Assembly: GCF_019468565.1 (NCBI RefSeq)
Contig: NZ_CP080521.1
Coordinates: 9,672,001-9,736,000 of the forward strand
Length of the DNA: 64,000 bases
Direction: 5' to 3'
Origin: Pseudonocardia sp. DSM 110487
Lineage (GTDB): Bacteria > Actinomycetota > Actinomycetes > Mycobacteriales > Pseudonocardiaceae
Program-made: the position numbers and the translations under genes
The notes under the pieces: generated by a model
The model's input: the letters and a program-made list of their open reading frames with translations, nothing else
Told to the model about the DNA's origin: nothing
The model's database searches: none
Shown: positions 1-8,116 of the stretch, one piece after another
Layout: the number at the start of each line of letters is the position of its first letter
Position numbering within the stretch: the stretch's first letter is position 1

Positions 1-8
1 GGTTCATC

Positions 9-92
9 AGCGGCGAAGCCGCTCGGGGTAGCACGCCACCGGCACCGCTGCGGGTTCTCAGACGTCCTCTCGCGAGGACGGTTCCGCTACCC
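9..92. other. Structured non-coding DNA at left edge
   Basis: The first 123 bases hold no gene I can recognise. They are rich in inverted repeats: AGCGGC/GCCGCT at 9-14 and 18-23, GGGTAGC/GCTACCC at 26-32 and 86-92, and CGTCCTC/GAGGACG at 63-69 and 74-80 with a 4-base loop. The last lies downstream of the minus-strand VOC gene and could serve as its terminator, although no T run follows. Confidence 0.4.
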
Positions 93-123
93 GCACCGCC
101 ACGCAAAGCAACCACAACAGGTG

Positions 124-1062
124 CTAGTTGGCGGGCGGGATCTTGTCCGAGCGCACCCAGACCCCAGGCCGTTCTTCCCAGAACAGCTGCACGAGCACGC
201 CGCCCGCGTGCTTGGGGTGGATGAACGTGTGCTTCCACGCCGCGCCGTCCTTGACGCCCTCCTCGTCGTCGAACGTCGGGATGTCGTGGACACCGCAGGC
301 GGCCAGCGCGGCATCCCAGTCGGCCACCTCGAACGTCACGTGGTGGGCGGCGGCGCCGTTGCGCGCGAGGAACTTGTCGACGAACGAGTCCTCGCCGCGG
401 CCGGTGATCACCTCCCAGCAGATGCTGGAGCCGGGGACGTTCAGCACGAGGTCGGCCATGTCGGGGATCTCGTCGTCGGCCGTGCGCCAGACCTCGACGA
501 ATCCGGCGAGGTCGGAGTACCAGCGCGACAGCTCGTCGCGGTCGTGGAAGGCCTGGCAGATGTGGTCGATCCCGCGGATGCCCAGTGTCGGCCCGTTCGC
601 GTCGACCGGCTTGACGGCCGTCGCCTCGTCGTCGCCGAGCATCGCGAGGTTGCCGGGCCCACGCAGGCGCCACAGCACGCCGGGTCCGTGTTCTGGCGGC
701 GAAAGGGACGCCTCCACCCAGCGCCCCGGCACCGAGTCGGTGATCTTCAAGCCGCGCTTGTCGAGCTCGGCGACCGCGGCGTCCAGATCCGGCACCTCGG
801 CGCCGACGTGGTGCAGCCCCGGCCGGCCGCCCTTCTCATCGAGCCAGTTCGACAGCGTTCCGCCATCGTCGGACGGCGCGAGCACGACCCACGTCTGCCC
901 CGAGCTGCCCGGCACCGCGAGCCGCACCCCGCGGACGCCAGCAGCGGGGTTGTCCCACACGTGCGTGCGCCGGAAGCCGAACAGGCCCTCCAGCAGCGGG
1001 AGCTGCTTGTCGAGGTCGGGGGTCGCCACCGCGACGTGGTCGATCCGGTAGATCTTCAGCAT
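124..1062 (-). CDS. VOC family protein with two VOC modules (dioxygenase/epimerase-like)
   Basis: A 312-residue cytoplasmic protein with two vicinal-oxygen-chelate modules. The first starts at IDHVAVATPDL (about residue 7) and the second at IRGIDHICQAFHDRDELSRW (about 170). This duplicated layout is that of 4-hydroxyphenylpyruvate dioxygenase-like and extradiol-type proteins. The metal-ligand candidates include the early His of each module and a late Glu near the end. The ATG at 1062 has GAGGAG upstream, overlapping the stop of the hydratase gene (11-nt gap). It is the last gene of a ligase/dehydrogenase/hydratase operon, so it probably acts on an acyl-CoA or aromatic intermediate. Substrate cannot be read from sequence; a methylmalonyl-CoA epimerase-like role is an alternative. 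Confidence 0.85.
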   Translation of the reverse strand: MLKIYRIDHVAVATPDLDKQLPLLEGLFGFRRTHVWDNPAAGVRGVRLAVPGSSGQTWVVLAPSDDGGTLSNWLDEKGGRPGLHHVGAEVPDLDAAVAELDKRGLKITDSVPGRWVEASLSPPEHGPGVLWRLRGPGNLAMLGDDEATAVKPVDANGPTLGIRGIDHICQAFHDRDELSRWYSDLAGFVEVWRTADDEIPDMADLVLNVPGSSICWEVITGRGEDSFVDKFLARNGAAAHHVTFEVADWDAALAACGVHDIPTFDDEEGVKDGAAWKHTFIHPKHAGGVLVQLFWEERPGVWVRSDKIPPAN

Positions 1063-1073
1063 CTTCTCGCTCC

Positions 1074-1820
1074 TCAGCTGGGGTGCGGCTCGATCCAGTC
1101 GTAGCCTGCGGTGACCAGCTCCTTGACGAGGCGCAGGTTGTACCGGTTCATCGCCCCGATCCGTTCGGCGAGCGCGGCCACCTTCTCGTCGAACTCGTCG
1201 GTCGGGAACACGTCGTTGACCAGGCCGATCTGCAGGGCCCGCTGCGCGTCGAGGGTGACGCCGGTGAAGAGCATCTCCTTGGCCCGTGCCATGCCGACAC
1301 GGGCGGGCAGCCGCTTGAGCCCGCCCCAGCCGGGCGCGCTTCCGCCCACCTCGGGCTGGTCGGGGTCTTCCTTGCCATCCATGAACTTCGGCTGGTGCGG
1401 CGGCCGGGCGGAGAGGGTGATCTCCACCAGCCCCATCTTCGCGTTGTCAGCGCAGACGATGAAGTCCGCGGCGAGCGCCAGCTCGAGCCCGCCGCCGACG
1501 GCGTAGCCGCGCACCGCGGCGAACACCGGGATGGAGAGCCGCTCCATCATCGCGAACGTCTTCTCGCCGAGGCGGCCCTGCTCGATCCGGTCGGCCTTGG
1601 TGAGCGACTCCGACCAGTCGAGGTCCATGCCGGCGCAGAACCCCTTCTCGCCTGCGCCCTGCAGCACCGCGACGCAGACCTCGGGGTCGTCGTCGATGTC
1701 GGTGAAGACCTTGCGCAGGCCGTGCATCATCTCCGGGGTCAGGGAGTTGAGCTTCTTCGGCCGGTCGAGCGTGATCCAGCAGACGCGGTCCTTGACGACG
1801 ACGTCCAGTCCTTCGGTCAT
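1074..1820 (-). CDS. Enoyl-CoA hydratase/isomerase family protein
   Basis: A 248-residue crotonase-fold protein that should hydrate or isomerise a 2-enoyl-CoA. The oxyanion-hole segments are GFCAGMDL and GYAVGGGLELALAADF. Both glutamates used by classic hydratases are present (GGGLEL and GLVEITL). Unusually, about 25 residues (from SARPPHQPKF to EVGGSAP) are inserted between GLVEITL and the GWGGLKRLPARVG helix, where the family normally has a short loop next to the acyl pocket. The chosen ATG at 1820 has a strong AGGAGGA ribosome site 7 nt upstream; a longer frame reading further upstream is only antisense or shadow. It lies 10 nt after the acyl-CoA dehydrogenase gene in the same operon, consistent with the second step of a beta-oxidation-like route. 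Confidence 0.92.
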   Translation of the reverse strand: MTEGLDVVVKDRVCWITLDRPKKLNSLTPEMMHGLRKVFTDIDDDPEVCVAVLQGAGEKGFCAGMDLDWSESLTKADRIEQGRLGEKTFAMMERLSIPVFAAVRGYAVGGGLELALAADFIVCADNAKMGLVEITLSARPPHQPKFMDGKEDPDQPEVGGSAPGWGGLKRLPARVGMARAKEMLFTGVTLDAQRALQIGLVNDVFPTDEFDEKVAALAERIGAMNRYNLRLVKELVTAGYDWIEPHPS

Positions 1821-1830
1821 GTGTTTCCTC

Positions 1831-3057
1831 CTACGAACGCGGCAGGCCCAGGCCGCGGGTGGCGATGACGTTGCGCTGGATCTCGGACGCGCCGCCGAGG
1901 AACGTGGCGGCGACCGAGTCCATGCGCATGTGGGTGAAGGCGGCACCGAGCGGGGCGTCGCGGCGCTGCCACAGCAGCCCGTGCCTACCGAACACGTGAG
2001 CGCCGGTGCGGGCGAGCCGCTGGTGCAGCTCGGCGCTGAAGAGCTGGTTGACCGAGGCCTCGTAGCCGGGCACGGGGTTGGTGACGCTGTAGCGGGCGAT
2101 GTTGTACAGCACCCGCATCTCGACGTACCGCCGCGCGATCTCCTGCCGGGCGCCCCGCTCCCAGCCCTCCCGCAGGTGCTCCCGCCCCTCCGGCGTGCCG
2201 ATGTGCTCGACGAGGCGGGCGATCGCCTGCTCGTACTTGATCGTGGCCCCGATCCCGGCCCGCTCGAAGCTGAGCGCGTCCATCGCCACGTACCAGCCCC
2301 GGTTCTCCTCGCCCACGCGGTTGGCGACGGGCACCCTCGCACCTTCGAAGAAGATCTCCGAGAACGGGGCGTCGCCGCGGATGTCGCGGATCGGCCGGAT
2401 CGTGACCCCCGGCGTGTTCACGTCGACGAGCAGGAACGTGATCCCCCGGTGCTTGGGCGCCGCGTCCGGGTCGGTGCGGACCAGTACGAACAGCCAGTCG
2501 GCGTTGTGGCCGAGCGAGGTCCACAACTTCTGCCCGTCCACCACGTAGTGATCGCCGTCCCGCACGGCCCTCGTCCGCAGGCTTGCCAGGTCGGAGCCCG
2601 CGCCCGGCTCGGAGAAGCCCTGCGCCCATGCGCGTTCGCCGCGCGCGATCGGGGGGAGGTGCTCGGCGCGCTGCTCGTCGGTGCCGTGGGCGAGCAGGGT
2701 GGGGCCGAGCAGGAACGCGCCGATGCCGTTCACGGTCGGCACCCGCGCCCGCATCATCTCCTCGTGGAGGATGAACTCCTCCATCGCCGACAGGCCGGCA
2801 CCGCCGTACTCCACGGGCCAGTGCGGCGCGATCCAGCCGCGTTCCGCCAGCGCCGCGGCCCATTCCAGGGCCCCCTCCTTGCGAGCGAGGTCCGCACTGT
2901 TGCGGTCGACCGGCCAGTTGTAGCCCCAGACGTCCTCCGGCTCGAGGCTCTGCTCGGCGTCCGGGTCCGGCGTGTACGCGGCCGGGAACCGGTCGCGGAC
3001 GAACGCGCGCACCTCCTCGCGGAACGCCGCCTGATCAGGGGTGTCTTCCCAGTTCAT
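1831..3057 (-). CDS. Acyl-CoA dehydrogenase family protein
   Basis: A 408-residue FAD enzyme that introduces a 2,3 double bond into an acyl-CoA. Visible family marks are the N-terminal helical domain (FREEVRAFVRDRFP), the middle-domain motif QGFSEPGAGSDLASL and the C-terminal signature LGGASEIQRNVIATRGLGLP. The usual YEG(T) catalytic-Glu position reads FLGGASE, as in the FadE subgroup that takes its base elsewhere in the chain. The ATG at 3057 overlaps the ligase stop (ATGA), implying translational coupling. The enzyme is placed between a CoA ligase and a hydratase. That gives a simple order: activation, dehydrogenation, hydration. The acyl chain is unknown. Confidence 0.93.
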   Translation of the reverse strand: MNWEDTPDQAAFREEVRAFVRDRFPAAYTPDPDAEQSLEPEDVWGYNWPVDRNSADLARKEGALEWAAALAERGWIAPHWPVEYGGAGLSAMEEFILHEEMMRARVPTVNGIGAFLLGPTLLAHGTDEQRAEHLPPIARGERAWAQGFSEPGAGSDLASLRTRAVRDGDHYVVDGQKLWTSLGHNADWLFVLVRTDPDAAPKHRGITFLLVDVNTPGVTIRPIRDIRGDAPFSEIFFEGARVPVANRVGEENRGWYVAMDALSFERAGIGATIKYEQAIARLVEHIGTPEGREHLREGWERGARQEIARRYVEMRVLYNIARYSVTNPVPGYEASVNQLFSAELHQRLARTGAHVFGRHGLLWQRRDAPLGAAFTHMRMDSVAATFLGGASEIQRNVIATRGLGLPRS

Positions 3058-4694
3058 GCCGTCCTTCCCGGCGTCGCCTCCGCAGCGGCGGATGCCTGGC
3101 TCACCCGCGTGCTCGGCGCGGCGCGCTCGCGGTCCCACGTACCCGGCGTGATGCCCTGGTCACCCATCGCCCGCAGTGTGTGCTTGGCGACCTTGTCGGT
3201 GGGGGTGCGGGGCAGCTCGCCGACGAACTCGATGTAGCGCGGCACCATGAACGACGGCAGCTTGGCGGCGCAGTACGCGACGAGCTCGGCGGCCGACAGG
3301 TCGGCGCCGGGGGTCCGCACGACCGCCAGCTTCACGTCCTCCTCGCCCAGCTCGGACGGCACGCCGAAGGCCGCGGACTCGACGACATCCGGGTGCAGGT
3401 TCACCTCGCACTCGATGTCGAACGCCGAGATGTTCTCCCCGCGCCTGCGGATGGCGTCGGCGATCCGGTCGAGGAAGTAGAAGTAGCCGTCGTCGTCGCG
3501 CCATGCGCGGTCGCCGGTGTGGAACCACATGTTCCGGAACGCCTTCGCGGTGGCCGCCGGCATGCCGTAGTAGCCGGTGGTGATCACGAACGGCTGCTTG
3601 GGCCGCACCACGAGCTCGCCCGGCTCGCCGGCAGGGACCTCGCGGTCGTCCTCGTCGACGACGGCCACCTCGAACCGCTCGGAGTGGGCCTGCCCCATCG
3701 ATCCGAGGCGCCACTGCCCGTACGCGCTGCCGGTCGCGATGCCGACCTCGGTGCTGGTGTAGGTCTCCGCCGACCGGACGCCGAAGCGTTCCAGCAGGGG
3801 CGCGTCCAGCGCGGACTTGCCCATGTAGAACGTCTCGAGCGGGTGGTCGTGGTCCCGTGGTCCCGGCGGCGCGCTCAGCAGGATCGGGATCATCGCGAAC
3901 ACGCTCATGGTGACCTGCGCGTCGAAGTACCGCACGTCGTCCCAGAACCGCGATGCGCTGAAGCGCTCGACGATGCCGATCGGGCTCCCGGACAGCAACG
4001 AGGAGAACACCCCGTCCCACAGCCCTGCCGCGTGGAAGAGCGGCAGCGGGCAGTACGTGGTCTTTCCCCACCGGTCGAGGAAGTCCAGCGAGTCGTACGC
4101 ACAGGCGAGGGCCAGCGCGTGCGGCACCATCGCTCCTTTGGAGCGCCCCGTGGTGCCGGACGTGTACATGATCGCCTGCAGGTCGGAGAACCGCGCACCG
4201 CTCGGGACCGGCTCGGCCCCGTGCGCCAGCAGGCGTGACATCGGGATCGCGCCGTCGGCGAGCACCGCGAGCGACGGCTCCTGCCCGCGGACGATCACGC
4301 GGATCGGATCCGGCACAGCAGGAAGCACCGCCGGTAGGCGGTCGGCGTACTCGGCGTCGATCAGCAGCGTGGAGACGTCCGCGCTGTCCAGCACGTGCCG
4401 GAGCAGCTCCCCGCGGTACGCCGTGTTCACCGGCACCGCGACCGCGCCGATGCGCGCGAGCGCGACGATCACCGGCACGAACTCGGGGCAGTTCGGCAGC
4501 ATCACCGCCACGTGGTCGCCGCGGCCAACACCCTCGGCGGCGAACCCGTTGGCGTACCTGTCGGCGGCGACGTCCACGTCGACGAAGGACAGCTCGCCGT
4601 CGCGGAACTTCAGGAACGCCGCCTTCCCGTGGGTCTCGGCGCGCGACCTGAGCACGTCACCGAGTACGAGACCCTCGAGCCACTCCTGGTTCAA
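3054..4694 (-). CDS. AMP-dependent acyl-CoA ligase
   Basis: A 546-residue member of the ANL adenylate-forming family, expected to activate a carboxylic acid with ATP and CoA. Core motifs are YTSGTTGRSKG (phosphate loop), ETYTSTEVG (aromatic/adenine motif), WFHTGDRAWRDDDGYFYFLD, RIADAIRRRGENISAFDIE and the C-terminal lysine in PRTPTDKVAKHTL. I start it at TTG 4694 because GGAGG lies 6 nt before it and the chain then begins where the family begins; the open frame continues upstream but through the ectC region. First gene of the four-gene catabolic operon. A 17-bp hairpin at 4715-4754 separates it from ectC, so it probably has its own promoter, although little room is left for one. Confidence 0.9.
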   Translation of the reverse strand: MNQEWLEGLVLGDVLRSRAETHGKAAFLKFRDGELSFVDVDVAADRYANGFAAEGVGRGDHVAVMLPNCPEFVPVIVALARIGAVAVPVNTAYRGELLRHVLDSADVSTLLIDAEYADRLPAVLPAVPDPIRVIVRGQEPSLAVLADGAIPMSRLLAHGAEPVPSGARFSDLQAIMYTSGTTGRSKGAMVPHALALACAYDSLDFLDRWGKTTYCPLPLFHAAGLWDGVFSSLLSGSPIGIVERFSASRFWDDVRYFDAQVTMSVFAMIPILLSAPPGPRDHDHPLETFYMGKSALDAPLLERFGVRSAETYTSTEVGIATGSAYGQWRLGSMGQAHSERFEVAVVDEDDREVPAGEPGELVVRPKQPFVITTGYYGMPAATAKAFRNMWFHTGDRAWRDDDGYFYFLDRIADAIRRRGENISAFDIECEVNLHPDVVESAAFGVPSELGEEDVKLAVVRTPGADLSAAELVAYCAAKLPSFMVPRYIEFVGELPRTPTDKVAKHTLRAMGDQGITPGTWDRERAAPSTRVSQASAAAEATPGRTA

Positions 4695-4714
4695 TTGACA
4701 CCTCCCTCGACCGG

Positions 4715-4754
4715 GCGAAACGGCTGCCGCCCTGCTCGGCGGCAGCCGTTTCGC
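4715..4754 (-). terminator. 17-bp perfect hairpin downstream of ectC
   Basis: Arms 4715-4731 and 4738-4754 are perfectly complementary (gcgaaacggctgccgcc on the left), with a 6-base loop. It sits 20 nt after the ectC stop and before the ligase start, where a transcription terminator for the ectoine operon is expected. There is no U tract, as is common in actinobacteria. Confidence 0.75.
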
Positions 4755-4774
4755 GACCGGGGCGCCGACCTCCC

Positions 4775-5200
4775 TCAGGAGGCCTCCGCCGTCGTGCCCA
4801 ATCCGTCGGGCGCTGGCTCGACGATCAGCGGGTACACGCCGTTCTCGTCGTGCACCTCGCGCCCGGTCACGGGCGGGTTGAACACGCACACCGTGCGCAT
4901 CCGCGTGCGCGGGCGCAGCTGGTGGTGCTCGTGGCCGTTCAGGACGTAGACGGAGCCAGGGCCGAGCTGGTAGGTGACGCCGTTGTCCTTGTCGGTGAGC
5001 TCGCCTTCGCCCTCGATGACCCAGACGGCCTCGATGTGGTTGGCGTACCAGAAGTCGTTGATCGAACCGGCGTCGAGCACGGTCTCGTGCAACGAGAACC
5101 CGACGCCGTCGCCGGCGAGCACGATGCGCTTGCTGCGCCAGTGCTCGGTCTTGACGTCGCGCTCGGTGTCGGTGATCTCCTCGAGCGTGCGGACGATCAC
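4775..5200 (-). CDS. ectC: L-ectoine synthase
   Basis: A 141-residue cupin-fold enzyme closing N-gamma-acetyl-2,4-diaminobutyrate to ectoine, the last step of the pathway. It begins MIVRTLEEI, carries the cupin stretches WYANHIEAVWVIEGEGELTD and LGPGSVYVLNGHEHHQLRPR, and ends with the family-typical CVFNPPVTGREVHDENGVYP. Length is slightly above the usual 130 because of a short C-terminal tail. The GTG start at 5200 overlaps the ectB stop (GTGA). Third and last gene of ectABC; no ectoine hydroxylase gene (ectD) follows, the operon being closed by a hairpin. Confidence 0.96.
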   Translation of the reverse strand: MIVRTLEEITDTERDVKTEHWRSKRIVLAGDGVGFSLHETVLDAGSINDFWYANHIEAVWVIEGEGELTDKDNGVTYQLGPGSVYVLNGHEHHQLRPRTRMRTVCVFNPPVTGREVHDENGVYPLIVEPAPDGLGTTAEAS

Positions 5201-6465
5201 GCGGACATCCCTTCGGTGACGGCTCGGACGGATTCGGCAACCAGCCCCAGCCCCTCCTCCAGCTCCGCGTCGGTGATCGTGAGCGGCGGCATGAGCTTCA
5301 TGACCTCGTCGGTGGGGCCGGCAGTCTCGATGATCAGGCCCCGCTCGAACGCCGCGGCGCACGCCTTCGCGGCGAGCTCGGGCTGGGAGAAGGACAGTCC
5401 GCGGGCCAGGCCGCGGCCCTTCGGGGTGAGCTCCACGCTCTCCGAGTCCGCCGCCACCTCCGCGAGGGCGGCGCCAACGCGCTCCCCCTTGGCGATGGTG
5501 GAGCGTTCGAGGGTGTCGTCGCTCCAGTATTCGCGCAGGGCGGCGGTGGCGGTGACGAACGCCGGGTTGTGCCCGCGGAACGTGCCGTTGTGCTCGCCGG
5601 GTCCCCACTGGTCGAGCTCGGGTTTGATGAGCGTGAGGGCCATGGGCAGGCCGTAGCCGCTGATCGACTTGGACAGGCAGACGATGTCGGGCCGGATGCC
5701 GGCCGCCTCGAACGAGAAGAAGGGCCCGGTGCGCCCGACGCCCATCTGCACGTCGTCGACGATCAAGATCATGCCGTGGCGCCGGCACAGGTCTTCCAGC
5801 CCCTGCAGCCACTCGACGCGGGCCGGGTTGATGCCGCCCTCGCCCTGCACGGTCTCCACGATGACGCCTGCGGGCTCGTTCAGGCCGCTGCCCGCGTCGC
5901 CGAGCAGCTTCTCGAACCAGAGGAAATCCGGCACCGTGCCGTCGAAGTAGTTGTCGAACGGCATCGGGGTGGCGTGCACGAGCGGCACGCCCGCCCCACC
6001 GCGTTTCATCGAGTTCCCGGTGACGGACAGGGCGCCCAGCGTCATGCCGTGGAACCCGTTCGTAAAGTTGATCATCGACTCCCGGCCGGTGATCTTGCGC
6101 GCGAGCTTCAGCGCCGACTCGACGGTGTTGGCTCCGGTCGGCCCCGGGAACTGGACCTTGTAGTCGAGCCCGCGCGGTTTCAGCACGAGTTCCTCGAACG
6201 TCCGCAGGAACTCACCCTTGGCCACGGTGTACATGTCGAGGCCGTGGGTGATGCCGTCGCGCGCGAGGTACTCCATGAGCGGCGCTTTCAGCGCCGGCGG
6301 ATTGTGCCCGTAGTTCAGTGCGCCGGCACCGGCGAAGAAATCGAGATAGCTGTGGCCGTCGATATCTGTAATTCGAGATCCGCGGGCGGTGTCGAACACC
6401 ACCGGCCAACTCCGGCAGTAACTGCGGACCTCGGACTCCAGGTCGTCGAAAACGGTCGTTTCCAC
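5197..6465 (-). CDS. ectB: L-2,4-diaminobutyrate:2-oxoglutarate aminotransferase
   Basis: A 422-residue fold-type I PLP aminotransferase that converts aspartate-semialdehyde to 2,4-diaminobutyrate, first step of ectoine synthesis. Seen: FAGAGALNYGHNPP near the N-terminus, FPGPTGANTVESALKLARK, the PLP aspartate in LIVDDVQMGVGRTG and the Schiff-base lysine in VCLSKSISGYGLPMAL. Size matches the family. I use the GTG at 6465, which follows GGGAGAGG closely; the open frame reads further up into the spacer after ectA. It lies 37 nt after ectA and overlaps ectC by 4 nt. Confidence 0.96.
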   Translation of the reverse strand: METTVFDDLESEVRSYCRSWPVVFDTARGSRITDIDGHSYLDFFAGAGALNYGHNPPALKAPLMEYLARDGITHGLDMYTVAKGEFLRTFEELVLKPRGLDYKVQFPGPTGANTVESALKLARKITGRESMINFTNGFHGMTLGALSVTGNSMKRGGAGVPLVHATPMPFDNYFDGTVPDFLWFEKLLGDAGSGLNEPAGVIVETVQGEGGINPARVEWLQGLEDLCRRHGMILIVDDVQMGVGRTGPFFSFEAAGIRPDIVCLSKSISGYGLPMALTLIKPELDQWGPGEHNGTFRGHNPAFVTATAALREYWSDDTLERSTIAKGERVGAALAEVAADSESVELTPKGRGLARGLSFSQPELAAKACAAAFERGLIIETAGPTDEVMKLMPPLTITDAELEEGLGLVAESVRAVTEGMSA

Positions 6466-6502
6466 GGGCCTCTCCCTGTGAAACGTCGTGATGATCGTCA
6501 GG

Positions 6503-7027
6503 TCAGCGGCGGACCGGTCCGATCCGGAACAAGATCTCTGGTGGGTGTCCGTCGCCGAGCAGCTCTGCATCGAACAGCTCGCTGTGACGCACAGAAGCGT
6601 CCCGCCGCTCAGCGAATCGACTGAAGAGCGCGACGGACCCCGTGTTGTCGGGCGTGACGGTGGCCTCGAGGTGATCTACTCCAGGTACGCGGTCGAACAG
6701 GGCGTCGAGCATCGCCGCCGCCACGCCTTGCCCGCGCGCCGCGGCATCCACGCCGACCTGCCATACGACCAGGGTGGACGGCTCCTCGGGTCGACGGAAC
6801 CCGGTGACGAACCCGACCACCTGCCCGTCGTGGCGCGCCACCACCGAGGTGGCGGCGAAATCACGGCACCACAACAGGTAGGCGTATCGGGAGTTCACAT
6901 CGAGAACCCCGGTGGCCTCGGCCAGGCGCCAGCACGCGACACCGTCCGAGACCTCGGGGCGACCGATCGTCAGCCGTTCCCCGATGTTTGAGCGTGCACG
7001 GTCGGGGGATTCAACGGGTGCGGCCAT
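6503..7027 (-). CDS. ectA: L-2,4-diaminobutyrate acetyltransferase
   Basis: A 174-residue GNAT acetyltransferase, second enzyme of ectoine synthesis, acetylating diaminobutyrate from acetyl-CoA. Family features are LTIGRPEVSDGVACWRLAE, the conserved LDVNSRYAYLLWCRDFAATS block and the acetyl-CoA loop VDAAARGQGVAAAMLDAL. The ATG at 7027 gives the normal N-terminus, but its ribosome site is weak; an in-frame start 27 codons upstream exists and is less likely. First gene of ectABC. A perfect TGTGA-N6-TCACA palindrome is centred about 75 nt upstream, suggesting control by a Crp/GlxR-type regulator. Confidence 0.95.
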   Translation of the reverse strand: MAAPVESPDRARSNIGERLTIGRPEVSDGVACWRLAEATGVLDVNSRYAYLLWCRDFAATSVVARHDGQVVGFVTGFRRPEEPSTLVVWQVGVDAAARGQGVAAAMLDALFDRVPGVDHLEATVTPDNTGSVALFSRFAERRDASVRHSELFDAELLGDGHPPEILFRIGPVRR

Positions 7028-7092
7028 GTCCCAAGAACTTAACAGGCGAGAAACCGGCCCGCCGATCACGGGGTGGCCCGGATCGGTCAAGA

Positions 7093-7110
7093 TTGTGAGC
7101 GCTATCACAA
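7093..7110. promoter_or_regulatory. Crp/GlxR-type palindrome between ectA and the SDR gene
   Basis: The 18 bases TTGTGAGCGCTATCACAA have two perfect 6-bp arms around a 6-bp spacer and fit the TGTGA-N6-TCACA consensus of Crp/GlxR proteins exactly. It is centred about 75 nt before the ectA start and 157 nt before the divergent SDR start, so ectA is the more likely target. Confidence 0.7.
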
Positions 7111-7246
7111 AAGCGTTTGGCGATCACAGATGATGGGAACCGCGTCGTTCCGCCAGGTCACCGGGGGGATTTCGGCGGCTCTACGCGGCGTCGATGCACA
7201 CTGTTTCAGGCGCAGATCACGAAATCGCAACGACCATCACATCCGC

Positions 7247-7252
7247 TAGGCT
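7247..7252 (+). promoter_or_regulatory. Predicted -10 (TAGGCT) of the SDR gene
   Basis: TAGGCT ends 6 nt before the GTG at 7259, the spacing expected for a leaderless transcript; there is no ribosome site. Confidence 0.5.
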
Positions 7253-7258
7253 CGCCCC

Positions 7259-8044
7259 GTGCAGCCCGCCAGCGCGTCCCGTTCGGTCGTCGTCACCGGA
7301 GGGGGCCGCGGCGTTGGCAGGGCGGTCGTCGAGCGTCTTCTGCGCGACGGAGCGCACGTGGTCGCGATCGAGCTCGACGAAGGCGCGCTCGACTGGCTCG
7401 CCGGCCACCCCCGCGCGCTCGGTGTGGCGGGCAGCGCCGCCGACGAGGCCGTCACCGAGGCAGCAGCCGACCGTGCCGAAGAGGCCGCGCCGCTCACCGG
7501 CTGGGTCAACAACGCCGCGGTCTTCCGCGACGCGTCGGTGCACACCGCTCCGGCGGACGAGATCCTCGACCTGGTCCGGACCAACCTCGCCCCAGCCCTC
7601 GTCGGCTGTACCACCGCGGTGCGCCGGTTCCTCGCGACCGGCACCGGCGGCGCGATCGTCAACGTCTCCTCCCACCAGGCCCAGCGAGCGGTGCCCGGCT
7701 GCACGCCCTACGTCACGGCGAAGGCAGCGATCGAGGGCCTCACGCGCGCGCTCGCCGTCGAGTACGGGCCGCGCGCCGTGCGGGTGAACGCCGTGGCGCT
7801 GGGCTCGATCGCCACCGAGCGCTACGCCGCGTACCTCGACGAGCTCGGCCCCGATGGCGCGGCGCAGGTCGAGGAGGAGATGCGGCGGATCCACCCGCTC
7901 GGCCGGGTGGGCGCAGCCGCCGAGGTGGCGTCCGTGATCGCGCACCTGCTCTCGGACGACGCGGCATACGTCACGGGCGCCACGGTGCCGGTGGACGGCG
8001 GCCGCTCGGTGCTCGCGCGCGACCCCGAGGCGCACGACACCTGA
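7259..8044 (+). CDS. SDR family NAD(P)-dependent oxidoreductase
   Basis: A 261-residue short-chain dehydrogenase/reductase. The cofactor loop is VVTGGGRGVGRAV (residues about 10-22), the NNAA motif reads WVNNAAVF, the catalytic Ser lies in VNVSSHQAQRA and the YxxxK pair in YVTAKAAIEGLTRALA. An acidic residue after strand 2 (AIELDEG) points to NAD rather than NADP. The C-terminus has the usual DDAAYVTGATVPVDGG. It begins with GTG 6 nt after a TAGGCT hexamer, so a leaderless message is likely. It is divergent from ectABC. The substrate is not indicated. Confidence 0.92.
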   Translation: MQPASASRSVVVTGGGRGVGRAVVERLLRDGAHVVAIELDEGALDWLAGHPRALGVAGSAADEAVTEAAADRAEEAAPLTGWVNNAAVFRDASVHTAPADEILDLVRTNLAPALVGCTTAVRRFLATGTGGAIVNVSSHQAQRAVPGCTPYVTAKAAIEGLTRALAVEYGPRAVRVNAVALGSIATERYAAYLDELGPDGAAQVEEEMRRIHPLGRVGAAAEVASVIAHLLSDDAAYVTGATVPVDGGRSVLARDPEAHDT

Positions 8045-8116
8045 GCCGTTCGGCCGCTCGACAGCGCCCGGCACCGGTGGTGGACTGGCCCGCCCATCGG
8101 CGCGAGGAGGTTCGCC

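Noticed and set aside
121..1104. Long plus-strand open frame opposite the VOC gene
   Set aside because: Arg/Val/His-rich translation without family motifs; it is the antisense shadow of a clear VOC protein, as expected in GC-rich DNA.
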